Origin: Zygosaccharomyces rouxii
Taxonomy: Eukaryota; Ascomycota; Saccharomycetes; Saccharomycetales; Saccharomycetaceae
DNA length: 64,000 bases
Assembly (NCBI RefSeq): GCF_000026365.1
Contig: NC_012996.1
Coordinates: forward strand, 1,240,001 to 1,304,000
Direction: 5' to 3'
The notes under the pieces were generated by a model. The model did no database searches. It was not told the DNA's origin and saw nothing but the letters and a program-made list of their open reading frames with translations. Numbering within the stretch: position 1 is the stretch's first letter; each line of letters starts with the position of its first letter. Of this stretch, positions 27,795 to 37,151 are shown piece after piece. Both the position numbers and the translations under genes were made by a program.

Positions 27795-28463
27795 TTATGT
27801 TAAATTGAGACCATTCTTCAAATTCTTCTTTTGTTGTCTTTGGTTCTTCTTAACTAAATTCTTTCTCTCTGTTCTATTCAACGATCTAGGATCGACTAAT
27901 TCATCTTCTGTACCTTTTTTGTTGTCATCCATTTCCACTAACCATTGAGTATCAACATTCTTATTCTTACCCTTGTAACCCCATTTAGGCACCCATTCTC
28001 CTGATGCTTCATCATAAACCATTTTACCTGTCTTTGCCTTTGGTTGAATACCTTTCTTTGCTGCAAACTTCTCCCATTTGGTAGGTGGTTTAGGCTTTGG
28101 TAGTGGCTTCTCTCTAGGTAATTCTGATGTTGGTTCTGGCAAGTGTAATAGCGCTACAGTAGCACCTTGATCACTGGAACCACCTGTAGATTCCGTTGTG
28201 GTTTTAATTGGTAATGATAAGATTTGGTTGACTAGCAACTGCACGTTGTCACGGGTCAAACTCTTGATGTGGTTCTCTCTGGAGGCATTTGAAGAGTCTA
28301 GATCGTTTTTATCCAATACATTGTTATCGAAAACCGCTAGATTACCCAAATCATAATTAACAGGTATAGATTTCTCTACAGTAACCGGTAAGTTCTTGTA
28401 ATCTTCAGCAGACATTTGGACGATATTATATGAGATCTGCTTTGTTCCTACTAAAGTTTTCAA
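27795..28463 (-). CDS. RRS1: Rrs1, 60S ribosome assembly factor
   Basis: A 222-residue protein with the conserved core VEKSIPVNYDLGNLAVFDNN, LTRDNVQLLVNQILSLPIKT, LPKPKPPTKWEKFAAKKGIQ and EASGEWVPKWGYKGKNKN, then a basic C-terminus (NRTERKNLVKKNQRQQKKNL). It is slightly longer than S. cerevisiae Rrs1 (203 aa). With Rpf2 it brings the 5S RNP (5S rRNA, Rpl5, Rpl11) into pre-60S particles in the nucleolus (family knowledge). Its promoter has six tandem ATGAG units (PAC) and an RRPE, matching control with other ribosome biogenesis genes. Confidence 0.95.
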   Translation of the reverse strand: MKTLVGTKQISYNIVQMSAEDYKNLPVTVEKSIPVNYDLGNLAVFDNNVLDKNDLDSSNASRENHIKSLTRDNVQLLVNQILSLPIKTTTESTGGSSDQGATVALLHLPEPTSELPREKPLPKPKPPTKWEKFAAKKGIQPKAKTGKMVYDEASGEWVPKWGYKGKNKNVDTQWLVEMDDNKKGTEDELVDPRSLNRTERKNLVKKNQRQQKKNLKNGLNLT

Positions 28464-28483
28464 TATCTTGTTTGAATCAATAA

Positions 28484-28538
28484 CTCATCTCATCTCATCT
28501 CATCTCATCTCATTTATCCCATGGTTTTGAAAATTTTC
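28484..28538 (-). promoter_or_regulatory. Tandem PAC elements (six ATGAG units) and RRPE in the RRS1 promoter
   Basis: On the plus strand CTCAT is repeated six times without a break (28484-28513), giving overlapping GATGAG cores on the coding strand, 21 bases before the RRS1 ATG. TTTGAAAATTTTCC (about 28526-28539) is an RRPE match. PAC is bound by Dot6/Tod6 and RRPE by Stb3 in S. cerevisiae, where they co-regulate ribosome biogenesis genes. Confidence 0.8.
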
Positions 28539-28610
28539 CAGTCACATGAACATCAACTTTTTCAAAGAACATACTTAAGCAATATAAGTAATACTTATCA
28601 AGCTCACAAA

Positions 28611-30734
28611 TCACAGCTCAAATAGTTTTCTTAGCACTCTGCTGCAAGTAAGATCTTGATCGAACTCCCAATTTTCCCTCACTAGCCTTTTAGCACAATA
28701 CCTTGCGGTGGAATACGTTTGCAAAATGTCGTAATTCTTACCGACGTCTCGTTTCAATTTACCCAACTGTTCCAAATCTTTAATGAGAAAATCATCACCG
28801 TCTGCAGATATTTCTAGGTATTTCAACATTACTTTGTGGTAGTTCAAGGTCAGGTATTTCAAAGTCTCGTGCAACAATTCTAGGAACTTCGGCAGATCTT
28901 GAGCCATCTTTCTATGCATCTGTTCAAAATGTTTTGCTAGAATATCTCTTTTGAAATCATGTGTATGAGAGGTCTTCTGTCTTAGGAAAACCATGTAATC
29001 CTTTTTCAACGAATTGAGATCCTTGAGACGAGCTCTTACAGCTTCGCAGTACTTGAGCATTGTCTTCAATGGTCTTTTAACTGAACCCTCGAAAAATGTT
29101 AGTTTCATCATGGTGGCTTCCTCTCTTTGCCTTTTCAACTTCTCTGTGTAGGCAGAACACATTGAAGATACGAGGATTGGTTGCTCTGCGCCTACGTTTT
29201 GCGAAGGATTAATGTTTTCGAATTCTACCACTCGCCGCCATAGATCGGTATGTTTCAGATTTATATCGATAATGGAAAGCATGTCATCGTTACTTAGAGC
29301 TGCTTTCAAATGGATTAACCCTTTGTGAAGTTTCTTAAAGGTCGATATGTGATCTGCTAAAGTGTGTTGTGAATCGCCACAAACTTGGCTTACCATACTC
29401 AGGAATTTTTGCCGTTGCAATGGTTCGAGTGATTGAGCTGCTGCCGTATCACCAGAGTATCGACTTGAACTAGCAGAAAAAACTGAGTTGGTACCATTGG
29501 ATGTTCGTAGATGGACATCGTTGCCATTGGATGCTCTTAGGTGAACATCGCTGCCACTGCTATCTTCTGTTCGAGGCAAAGATAGCGTTTGGGATGATTC
29601 GCGGTTCTGGGAGCTTTGGCTTTCAGAAATCATGGACAGTACCCCGAGTTGTGGTTTAAAATCTTTAACTTTATCAGAATCATAGCTTTGAATTATTTCT
29701 ATGGGTGTCAAACTAAAATCGTAATTTGCATTACAGTTAAATTCGGCTGTTTCGTTTTCAATGTAACTGGAAAAGGAACTGTATTCATCGTAAGCCTTCT
29801 CAATGGATGCACAAAAATCTTTCTCTAAAATTTTTGGAGCTAGTGAAATAATTGTTTCCAAAAATGCTGACCATTCAGCTATTCTTTGGACTGGTTTGTT
29901 TAAGATGTCCTCCAATTTGAGGTTCCCAGAGGCTTCGTAACAGTGTTCATACCATCGATAGAAGAGGTGCGGATTTTTAGATCTCATAGTTCCGAACAAT
30001 TCCATTTGCTTGCGGTGAGATCCACAGTAACTTAGGTAAGTCGATTTAATTCGAAGGAAATTAGTGTTAAACGCTTTCCCGATGTCAAATTCTGACAAAA
30101 TCTGCTTTTGCAAAGAACTATTGGTGCTGATCTGTTCCCAAATGTCGTCATCAATTTCACCTGTGTTGTTTCCAGCTAAAATGATCCGTTTCAATGCCGT
30201 AACAAACAATCTACTAATGGAAGATATCGTTTCTAAATTACCAAACAGCAAAAATTCTTCATTGGAACGCTGCTCGAGCAGTTTGTGACGATAAGTCTTG
30301 TTTTCGTGCAAAACATTTCTATAGACCAAATTGCAGGCATCTATAAGTTTTCCGTATTCATTTTCTGACATATAAAGGGATTTAACCACGCTGAAGAACT
30401 TGGCATTTTCAGAATTGGTAAACGACTCCGGTTCAACAGGAGTCTCTTTGATTTTAATTGCATCGGAAAATCGAGCAATATTAATTGGTGAAAATTGTTT
30501 CTTGGCAGATGGACCTTCTATATCTAAATGTAAACTTGCAGGTCTTTTCGATGAGTGATTCGACCGCTTCGAGTTTTCATTATAACTATATCCTGGTCCA
30601 TATTTATGTAATTGGACTTTTGGCAATTTTTTATCATTTTTATGGAAATAATCGTTATCATAATCTCTGATAGGTGACATGGCATCTGATGGATGATGGC
30701 AGAACTCACTATACAGCTCCGACTTTCTAAACAT
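28611..30734 (-). CDS. FUS2: Fus2, cell-fusion protein with a DH (RhoGEF-like) domain
   Basis: A 707-residue protein with a charged N-terminal region and a Dbl-homology-type domain at about 105-340 (KSLYMSENEYGKLIDACNLV, FGNLETISSISRLFVTALKR, LNKPVQRIAEWSAFLETIIS). A helical, BAR-like C-terminal half follows from about 430. Length and order agree with S. cerevisiae Fus2 (677 aa, YMR232W), an amphiphysin-like protein that works with Rvs161 and Cdc42 in zygote cell fusion. It is followed by PEP5 as in YMR232W-YMR231W. The promoter contains a perfect pheromone-response element. Confidence 0.88.
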   Translation of the reverse strand: MFRKSELYSEFCHHPSDAMSPIRDYDNDYFHKNDKKLPKVQLHKYGPGYSYNENSKRSNHSSKRPASLHLDIEGPSAKKQFSPINIARFSDAIKIKETPVEPESFTNSENAKFFSVVKSLYMSENEYGKLIDACNLVYRNVLHENKTYRHKLLEQRSNEEFLLFGNLETISSISRLFVTALKRIILAGNNTGEIDDDIWEQISTNSSLQKQILSEFDIGKAFNTNFLRIKSTYLSYCGSHRKQMELFGTMRSKNPHLFYRWYEHCYEASGNLKLEDILNKPVQRIAEWSAFLETIISLAPKILEKDFCASIEKAYDEYSSFSSYIENETAEFNCNANYDFSLTPIEIIQSYDSDKVKDFKPQLGVLSMISESQSSQNRESSQTLSLPRTEDSSGSDVHLRASNGNDVHLRTSNGTNSVFSASSSRYSGDTAAAQSLEPLQRQKFLSMVSQVCGDSQHTLADHISTFKKLHKGLIHLKAALSNDDMLSIIDINLKHTDLWRRVVEFENINPSQNVGAEQPILVSSMCSAYTEKLKRQREEATMMKLTFFEGSVKRPLKTMLKYCEAVRARLKDLNSLKKDYMVFLRQKTSHTHDFKRDILAKHFEQMHRKMAQDLPKFLELLHETLKYLTLNYHKVMLKYLEISADGDDFLIKDLEQLGKLKRDVGKNYDILQTYSTARYCAKRLVRENWEFDQDLTCSRVLRKLFEL

Positions 30735-30930
30735 CTTGGTATAGTAATGATCACTATCTTATACTGGCATTACAATAATTTTTTAAAAAAATTTAAAAAA
30801 CTTGTTTGCCCACCTAAAAGTAATTGATCATCCAAATTCGAAAACCTCATAACCTTTTTATTTACCATCTCTTATGATTTTGATTCCAAATCATCACCGG
30901 CATCTTATCTTTTCGACTGTGTCGCGCGCT

Positions 30931-30937
30931 TGTTTCA
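30931..30937 (-). promoter_or_regulatory. Pheromone-response element (Ste12 site) in the FUS2 promoter
   Basis: TGTTTCA on the plus strand, which is TGAAACA on the complement, a perfect Ste12 site about 200 bases before the FUS2 ATG. A one-mismatch copy TGAAACG is at 31043-31049. S. cerevisiae FUS2 is induced by mating pheromone, so the site fits. Confidence 0.6.
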
Positions 30938-31053
30938 AACATAAGACGTAGATCGAAAATAGAAGATGAAGCAGGCGGAAAAAGACATATAATAATACAG
31001 GTCTTTTAATATTTACGTCCTTTATTTTCATTTATGTTTGACTGAAACGCTTA

Positions 31054-34000
31054 TTATTCTAATGTTACATGTGAGTATTCCAAGCCCCCTCTACCTATGA
31101 ATTCTGTAACGATTTTGAATCGATCTTCGGAGTCGTCGCCATTGTCAAGAGCGATCTTCAACAGATCAGTTTTCTTGCTCATTTCTTGCTGGGTCTGGAA
31201 AATCTTTTCTGAAGTTTCGAGTTCAGCCATGCATCTTGGACATCTAAAAAGTCTTCTTCCCTCCTTAGCACTTTCCTCCTCATTTAGGCATCTTTGATGA
31301 TAGATGTGACGACACTTGAAAAATACAATTGGCAATTCTAGGGCAGTATGACACATAAAGCAAGTCTTGTTCTTGATATTCACTTGTAAAGGTTCATCAG
31401 AATGTAAAAGTTCCTCTAGTTCCCTCTTTTTACTCTCTAGTTCCGCCTCATATGAACTAATCAATTTTTTGTTTCTCGATATCTGATCCTGCTCCTGACG
31501 AACGTGTTTGATTAAGATATCTTGGACTAGCCCGTAGGTGGCAACATCTGTGGAGCCCAGTAAACCGATTAGTTCCACAACTGACATTAGTTCCTTTTCG
31601 ATTATCTTTGTTAGAACTTTGTTCTTGAGAACGGTCTCACCACCGATCTTCTGAAGAACTTCCTTGGAGGAAATGAAGTATTTGAGGGCAACACAATAAA
31701 GGTATGGCTCTTGCCTCTCGTGCTTTTCTAAATATTCCATACATTTTGGAGGGTCGTTGGTCAAAATCATAGAACGGAAAGTATTCACTAATGAAGCCCT
31801 CGCACCCTTGTCAAGCTCAGCAGTGGAACCTTCCCCAGGCGAATGGATATCTATTTGATTCATGTGGGAAATTAACATCATTAAGGAATTGTCAATGGGT
31901 TTATTAGACTGTGTAGTTCTCGAGGTAGCATTTTCATTGATGGTAACTAGCTTCTCACTTTCATTATGCACTTTTGCTGCACGAGATCTCCAATCTTCTT
32001 GACGTTCAGGTACATCTTCGTTTGCCAGTGTCAAATACAAATCGTAAAGTGTGGTCAGTATTACTTGTTTGTCCTCTTTCGAACCTTCATATCTCTGATA
32101 GCTCTCCAAACAAGCTTCCAAGAAAACCACAAACTCGAATGGTTTAGAAATAAAAGCATTAAAAATTAATGAAGCTCTTGGTGGATGATAAGTTGGAGCC
32201 ATAGAACCCTTTACTTCTGCCTCATCTTCCCCGCCGGTCACATTGTTAATATACCTTAGGAAAGTCTTGTAACTGTAAAACACCGTTGTGAAATCATCAT
32301 GCGGATGCTCTGGTTCCTTTAAGTCTACGTTGTAGTCGGTTCTCTTGAATTTACCCGTAAAAACATCGATTAAAAGAATATTAGTATCGTTCGGGCATTT
32401 TTCTAACAACTGCTTAGAATAGGTCACCAAGACTCGTAAAGTTTCGTCAATTGATAAACTTCTGATGTATCTTATAGCGCCATGAGGGTCATCCAGTGTA
32501 TTAAGTAAAATTTCCACAATGACGGCGGGATCTTTAGCAAATTTGCAGGCCAGGTGATATGCAAGTTGTTCAAATTTAGAATCCTGGAGTAATCCCAATA
32601 CCAGGTCTAGATCGAATAAATTCTTATCTGAGTAAAAAAAAGACTCATCATCCATATCCTGACTGATGAGTTCCTGAGAAAATTCTCCTGACCTTGTGAA
32701 ATGTTGAATGAAGTAATTTATTTCATTTTCGGCCTTCAGTTTGACTAAGGCGATCAGAAGTAGAGTTACGTGATCAGAATGGGATCTGTTCTCCTTGATC
32801 AAAGACCAAAGATAGTTTGCTAAATTTCCTAGACCTCTGGGGTCCGGTGATTCATTAATGCCAAATTTTGAAATGATCTCGCTAGATTCTACTACATCTA
32901 AGCATTCCACATACTGCTCCACCGCTTCAGTCCTTGAACCCTTTTTGTAGAGCCAATCACCGTATTTTCTATGAATATTTTGAATCTTTAGAGGTTCCAA
33001 AGAATGTTGCTTAGCTAGTTCAAGGGCAAAGGGGAACAATTCTTTCTGAATGACGATATCCAATTGTTCCTCCAAAGATTTTTCAGTTATCTTTACTATG
33101 ACTCCCTCTGAAGTCAATAACAACACGATTTCCTTTTTATCTTGGGTCACTGAAAATACATCAATGATAGCGCTAGCGATAAATACGTTTAGTGAGACAA
33201 CTTGATTCTTGAGATCAAGTATAATAACTCTGTTGGAGTTCGACTGCGAGAATTCCTCCACTTCTAGGACAGCAGACTTTGCATATTCTGCCTCTACCAC
33301 CACTAAAATGTGATCCTCATCCACAGGATAGATTCTTTTTACTCCTGAAAGTTCCGTCACCAAGGACTTCTTTTCTCCGCCATCCATATAGAAATCAATA
33401 GAACCCTCGACGCTACAGATATATTCATTGTTGTAGGGACTGAAACAACTGCAATTCAGACTGAGCCCATGTTGAGAATCCAAAATAAGATCAGGTTGTC
33501 CTCTATTACGACCTGTAGTATTGAACATCATGATTCGAGTTGTGGTAGCCGCGAAGCATACGGAAGCATCCAAATTGAACTCTAATGAAGTAACCGGTTC
33601 CTTTCCCACATCCTCGTAAATTATCCTCTGTCTAGATCCTCTATCTCGTAATAAATCTCCTCTGATTAGTATAATTTTACCACTAACGAATCCAACAGCT
33701 ATGCAACTTAGATCTTTACTAGTGGCAACCACGGATATAGGGAAAGTGTTATTACCGTTTCTCACTTCTATGACTGAATGATAAGATTTAGGATTATTAG
33801 GTAACTTATCCAACTTGTAAATCTTAATCAATGAGGGTTTACCTAATGCTTCCCCCACAGCTAACAGAAACCCTTGATTTACAGTCTCTATATGAGTAAT
33901 TTGGAAACTATCTTCGAAAGCTTGAAATTCGTGCTCTACTTTAGATTCACTTAAATTTATTATCTTCAAATGATTAGATCTAACTGCAAGGGCAAACCTA

Positions 34001-34128
34001 TTTTTATTAATGGGTGAAGCTGCTGATAGAGTAGGATCGGAATAGAGAGGTGAATCACTGCCCAGCAGTGGATCCCGTATCGGAGTATTTTCATAGAATT
34101 GGAATTGTCTCCATGATGCAAAGAACAT
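31054..34128 (-). CDS. PEP5: Pep5/Vps11, core subunit of HOPS/CORVET tethering complexes
   Basis: A 1024-residue protein (S. cerevisiae Pep5 is 1029 aa). The N-terminal half is beta-propeller-like (SWRQFQFYENTPIRDPLLGS at the start), the middle is an alpha-solenoid clathrin-repeat type region (about 370-900), a coiled segment follows (about 890-925), and a C-terminal RING-H2 finger lies at about 934-980 (C-x2-C-HTALELPIVFFK-C-x-H-x3-H-x2-C ... C-x2-C). Vps11 is shared by HOPS and CORVET and acts in vacuole and endosome fusion. All zinc ligands appear present. Neighbours FUS2 and RPS10 match YMR232W and YMR230W. Confidence 0.95.
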   Translation of the reverse strand: MFFASWRQFQFYENTPIRDPLLGSDSPLYSDPTLSAASPINKNRFALAVRSNHLKIINLSESKVEHEFQAFEDSFQITHIETVNQGFLLAVGEALGKPSLIKIYKLDKLPNNPKSYHSVIEVRNGNNTFPISVVATSKDLSCIAVGFVSGKIILIRGDLLRDRGSRQRIIYEDVGKEPVTSLEFNLDASVCFAATTTRIMMFNTTGRNRGQPDLILDSQHGLSLNCSCFSPYNNEYICSVEGSIDFYMDGGEKKSLVTELSGVKRIYPVDEDHILVVVEAEYAKSAVLEVEEFSQSNSNRVIILDLKNQVVSLNVFIASAIIDVFSVTQDKKEIVLLLTSEGVIVKITEKSLEEQLDIVIQKELFPFALELAKQHSLEPLKIQNIHRKYGDWLYKKGSRTEAVEQYVECLDVVESSEIISKFGINESPDPRGLGNLANYLWSLIKENRSHSDHVTLLLIALVKLKAENEINYFIQHFTRSGEFSQELISQDMDDESFFYSDKNLFDLDLVLGLLQDSKFEQLAYHLACKFAKDPAVIVEILLNTLDDPHGAIRYIRSLSIDETLRVLVTYSKQLLEKCPNDTNILLIDVFTGKFKRTDYNVDLKEPEHPHDDFTTVFYSYKTFLRYINNVTGGEDEAEVKGSMAPTYHPPRASLIFNAFISKPFEFVVFLEACLESYQRYEGSKEDKQVILTTLYDLYLTLANEDVPERQEDWRSRAAKVHNESEKLVTINENATSRTTQSNKPIDNSLMMLISHMNQIDIHSPGEGSTAELDKGARASLVNTFRSMILTNDPPKCMEYLEKHERQEPYLYCVALKYFISSKEVLQKIGGETVLKNKVLTKIIEKELMSVVELIGLLGSTDVATYGLVQDILIKHVRQEQDQISRNKKLISSYEAELESKKRELEELLHSDEPLQVNIKNKTCFMCHTALELPIVFFKCRHIYHQRCLNEEESAKEGRRLFRCPRCMAELETSEKIFQTQQEMSKKTDLLKIALDNGDDSEDRFKIVTEFIGRGGLEYSHVTLE

Positions 34129-34463
34129 AGCTCGTTGGAATTAAAACCACTATATACTTATTTCTCTTTACAATATCTGAACCTTTGAAGATTTAGGTAT
34201 TGGGCTTAAGGAACTTGAGGTGTTCGAAGAGTACCCACATGATCTTCACACATGCAATTATGGCATGTGACCATGTTCGAAGGTCAAGACGTAAAACTAA
34301 TAGTATACTTATATTATAATAGACATTGGCCAAAACGCCTATAACACTTACACGACGGGTCCTTAGACCTCCCAACTATGTTGATTTGTATTAATAAAAG
34401 ACAATATACATAACAAATACACGACTGTGTACCCTTAAGCGCGATAATAGATCAGCACTCTGC
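34129..34463. other. Gap between PEP5 and RPS10
   Basis: 335 bases with the PEP5 promoter and the RPS10 3' end. The 60-codon minus-strand frame at 34193-34375 shows no recognisable motif. S. cerevisiae annotates a small ORF of unknown function in this interval, but I cannot confirm that they are related. Confidence 0.4.
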
Positions 34464-34865
34464 TTAGTATCTTCTTTGAGGTCTCTGAGTTTGAGATCTG
34501 TCATGCATGTAGGTGCCAGGAACAATGTGTTCTGGCAAGTGCAAGTACTCTCTCAAATACTCAACACCAGCCTCAGTCAAAGTGTAGTAGTAGTATTGCC
34601 AAGAGAATTGAGTTCTGACGTAACCCTTAGAGGTCAAGGATTGCAAAGCCTTGATAACGTACAAGTTTTTGGTGTCAATTTCATCGTGTTTTGGTTGGTT
34701 GAAGTCCTTCTTGGCGACGACGACACCCTCTGTTATTGATGTTAGTATAATCGTTCAATATATTAGAAACGCGGGAAACCATCGACTTTCATCGTTTGCA
34801 TTAATTCACATACCTTGAAACAAGTACTTGTGGATCTTACTTCTGTCTTCCTTTGGAATCAACAT
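34464..34865 (-). CDS. RPS10: Ribosomal protein eS10 (Rps10), two exons
   Basis: Exon 1 is complement 34865-34814 (52 bases, [17 protein letters not shown] plus one base) and exon 2 is complement 34729-34464 (266 bases). Spliced, they give 105 residues, exactly the S. cerevisiae Rps10 length. The junction completes a Glu codon before [11 protein letters not shown], and the protein ends [18 protein letters not shown]. The 5' splice site is GTATGT, the branch point TACTAAC and the 3' site AACAG. It is a cytosolic 40S beak protein. In S. cerevisiae it exists as two ohnologues, RPS10A (YOR293W) and RPS10B (YMR230W). A single copy here, bracketed by markers from both regions, fits a pre-duplication genome. 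Confidence 0.97.
34730..34813 (-). other. RPS10 intron, 84 bases
   Basis: The complement reads GTATGT at 34813-34808, TACTAAC at about 34746-34740, and ends AACAG. At 84 bases it is much shorter than the several-hundred-base introns usual in S. cerevisiae ribosomal protein genes, and the branch point lies only some 10 bases from the 3' splice site. Confidence 0.93.
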
Positions 34866-36152
34866 CTTGTCTACCTAGGGCTATATTTCACTGGCTAACC
34901 TTTGCAACACAGTCTATATCAATAATATGGGGGGTCCCCTCCATCTACCAGTACGTGCTGAAAAGTTCCAAATGGAAAAAGATCGGCAATTGATGATGAG
35001 TCGCGAGTGTGCGTCGGTGCGTCGGTGAACTTTTTTTTGAAATTTTCCAAGTGAGAAAAAAATCTCGAAAGCGAAAAAGATGCATGGATGTATGGATGTT
35101 GTAGGAACAGTCACAGAAAAGAAGAGTCACGCTGCAGTCACTTTTATAGGCGGCTAAAGGAAAGACTGAGGGAATAGTGTTAGAAGGTATAGGGACCCTA
35201 GTAGCGCCAAAGCTGCACTAGGTGGTGTAGGAATCAGTGACGACTATGTAAGGTCCTTGAACATTAAAAGAAAGTAGACGGTTTCAGGGCCGGAAAGTTA
35301 CGTAAGATATGGTATTGGAGTGCAAACCTAGGTTATGTTAGACGTAATACGGTTTCATTAAGATTGTCTTGGAACCGTAAGTAAGTAGAAGGTAAGTTTT
35401 AGGCTTTTTCATCTTTTACATTGTTCAACAATAGTTGACAATCAAGAACAAAACGTTAAAGCGAGAATTTGAAAAGCTTGTTAGAATAACTCTTAGTTGA
35501 ATAGTTAAAAAGAGAGAAGGCTATCCCTTGCCTTCTTTATGCTTAAATGCAAGAATTTCTTGATACTAGTAGCTTTAGGCTCCAACAGTGATGACTTGTT
35601 TGAACGATGTGTAGTTTGATGTGCTCATTCTAATGATATAGTCTTTATGGGATTGATATATATTCTACGTAACCGTGTCAAGAGGATGTGTTAAGTTCTG
35701 GTCATACTTAGGATGTGATATCTTTTTGATAATAGTTAGAATCTAACCAAAGAAAGGGTTTCTAATGTGAACAGTCAGTTACCTCTTGAATCTTCTTTAA
35801 ATCACCTGATAGAAACCACGCTGCGCTTCTTGCAATAGATATCTCTGTCCTCTAGAATGTCGGTAAAATACATCTCTCTACTACGCAGCCTGTCAGAACA
35901 TTGATCCCGACTCATATAAGGCCCAATTCCTTATGTTTTCAGGCTCGAGGTTCCATTTCTCTAATTTAGCCGCCGACAGGGCGCAAAATCAGGGCACAGA
36001 GAAGTAGATTAGGGTTTGGACTAGGGCTTATCTAACATGAATCAAGTCAAAACTCTAAAGGGTTTAATATCTATAACATCATTTGAAGAAACCACTCCGT
36101 ACAAACAATCAAACCAACCGTTCAGTATTAAACAAGTGCTTAGCCTCCCTCT
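34866..36152. other. Divergent gap between RPS10 and the YOR292C orthologue
   Basis: 1.29 kb containing the RPS10 promoter (Rap1-like sites, T-run near 35031) and the promoter of the plus-strand Mpv17-type gene. A C-box-like GTGATGA at 35588 has no matching D box at a suitable distance, so no snoRNA is called. A 72-codon frame at 36037-36255 overlaps the Mpv17-type gene out of frame. Confidence 0.45.
35080..35100 (+). promoter_or_regulatory. Tandem Rap1-like sites upstream of RPS10
   Basis: GCATGGATG and GTATGGATG repeats resemble the Rap1 consensus TGTATGGGTG on one strand, about 215-235 bases before the RPS10 ATG. Rap1 with Fhl1/Ifh1 drives ribosomal protein genes in related yeasts. Each copy has a mismatch, so binding is inferred. 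Confidence 0.4.
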
Positions 36153-37073
36153 ATGTCTCTTCAACTGCTTGCTAGGGATCAAATCGATGTACATTATGAT
36201 AACGCTAGTCAAGATCTCGATAGATCAAAGACTGATTCCCAATCACCACTCATAAGATGGATCGATAAACGTAGACATTCCCTTAGGCGACTGTGCCAAT
36301 TCAAGGTGTACAAAATCTCCCTAACACACATAGTAGTTCTAATAACATGGGTCTCACTATTACTGAAGTTTACGAATCATTATAGAAAACTATATCAAAA
36401 TTCAGCACTTTTAGCTACTATGTGCACTAACGTTTTACTGTTTGGAATATCAGATTCCATGGCTCAGAGCATATTATGTTATTTTTCTACTCATATGGAT
36501 CCAGTTCCACAAGTAATTGATGATATGGTGAGTAGACTCCGTAGACCGGCTCAAATAATAGATGATGATAATGATTCAGATGATTTATCGGTTTTCAACG
36601 ATTATGGGGAACCACTAGATGATGATGAATCAGTTTACGATTTTAGTGCTCCAGACTCTCATAAGTTTAATTTCTTTAGATGGGCTTGTTTCATGTTCTG
36701 GGGGTTTATTCTATCTTTCTTCCAAGTCCCCTGGTACAAGTTTCTCAACTATTTTTACACAGAAGATCCCACAGTGGTGCAAGTACTAGAAAGAGTTCTA
36801 TCAGATCAATTGCTTTACTCCCCTGTTTCCTTATACTGTTTCTTTGCATATTCGAACTATGTGATGGAAGGTGGTAACGCTGAGACTTTTAGTAAAAAGA
36901 TTCAGGTTCTGTATTTGTCCACACTTGGTTGTAATTATTTGCTTTGGCCCCTAGTGCAGTTTATTAATTTCCTGCTGATGCCTAAACATTTTCAGGTGCC
37001 CTTCAGCTCGTCTGTTGGAATTCTTTGGAATTGTTTCCTATCCATGAGAAATGCTTCTAATTCTATTAATTGA
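36153..37073 (+). CDS. YOR292C: Mpv17/PMP22-family membrane protein, orthologue of YOR292C
   Basis: A 306-residue protein (S. cerevisiae YOR292C is 309 aa). The family pattern includes TNVLLFGISDSMAQSI (about 90-105), an acidic loop (about 120-165), FRWACFMFWGFILSFFQVPW (about 175-194), VLSDQLLYSPVSLYCFFAYS, and the C-terminal LWPLVQFINFLLMPKHFQVP followed by WNCFLSMRN. Mpv17-type proteins are small multi-pass proteins of peroxisomal, mitochondrial or vacuolar membranes. The exact role of this member is unknown. It is convergent with YPK9, as YOR292C is with YOR291W. Confidence 0.92.
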   Translation: MSLQLLARDQIDVHYDNASQDLDRSKTDSQSPLIRWIDKRRHSLRRLCQFKVYKISLTHIVVLITWVSLLLKFTNHYRKLYQNSALLATMCTNVLLFGISDSMAQSILCYFSTHMDPVPQVIDDMVSRLRRPAQIIDDDNDSDDLSVFNDYGEPLDDDESVYDFSAPDSHKFNFFRWACFMFWGFILSFFQVPWYKFLNYFYTEDPTVVQVLERVLSDQLLYSPVSLYCFFAYSNYVMEGGNAETFSKKIQVLYLSTLGCNYLLWPLVQFINFLLMPKHFQVPFSSSVGILWNCFLSMRNASNSIN

Positions 37074-37151
37074 GGTGAAATTAAATATAGCGGTAAATAT
37101 AGATGCATAATGAAAATTCAACGTCTCTAAAGGAGAAAAAAAATCAACATT

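Noticed and set aside
34193..34375. 60-codon minus-strand frame between PEP5 and RPS10
   Set aside because: No motif, and I cannot verify similarity to the small ORF annotated at this place in S. cerevisiae.
35588..35822. C-box-like GTGATGA considered as a C/D snoRNA
   Set aside because: No CTGA D box within about 220 bases and no terminal stem seen.
36037..36255. 72-codon frame overlapping the YOR292C orthologue out of frame
   Set aside because: It could be an upstream open frame only if the transcript starts far upstream; no evidence for translation.
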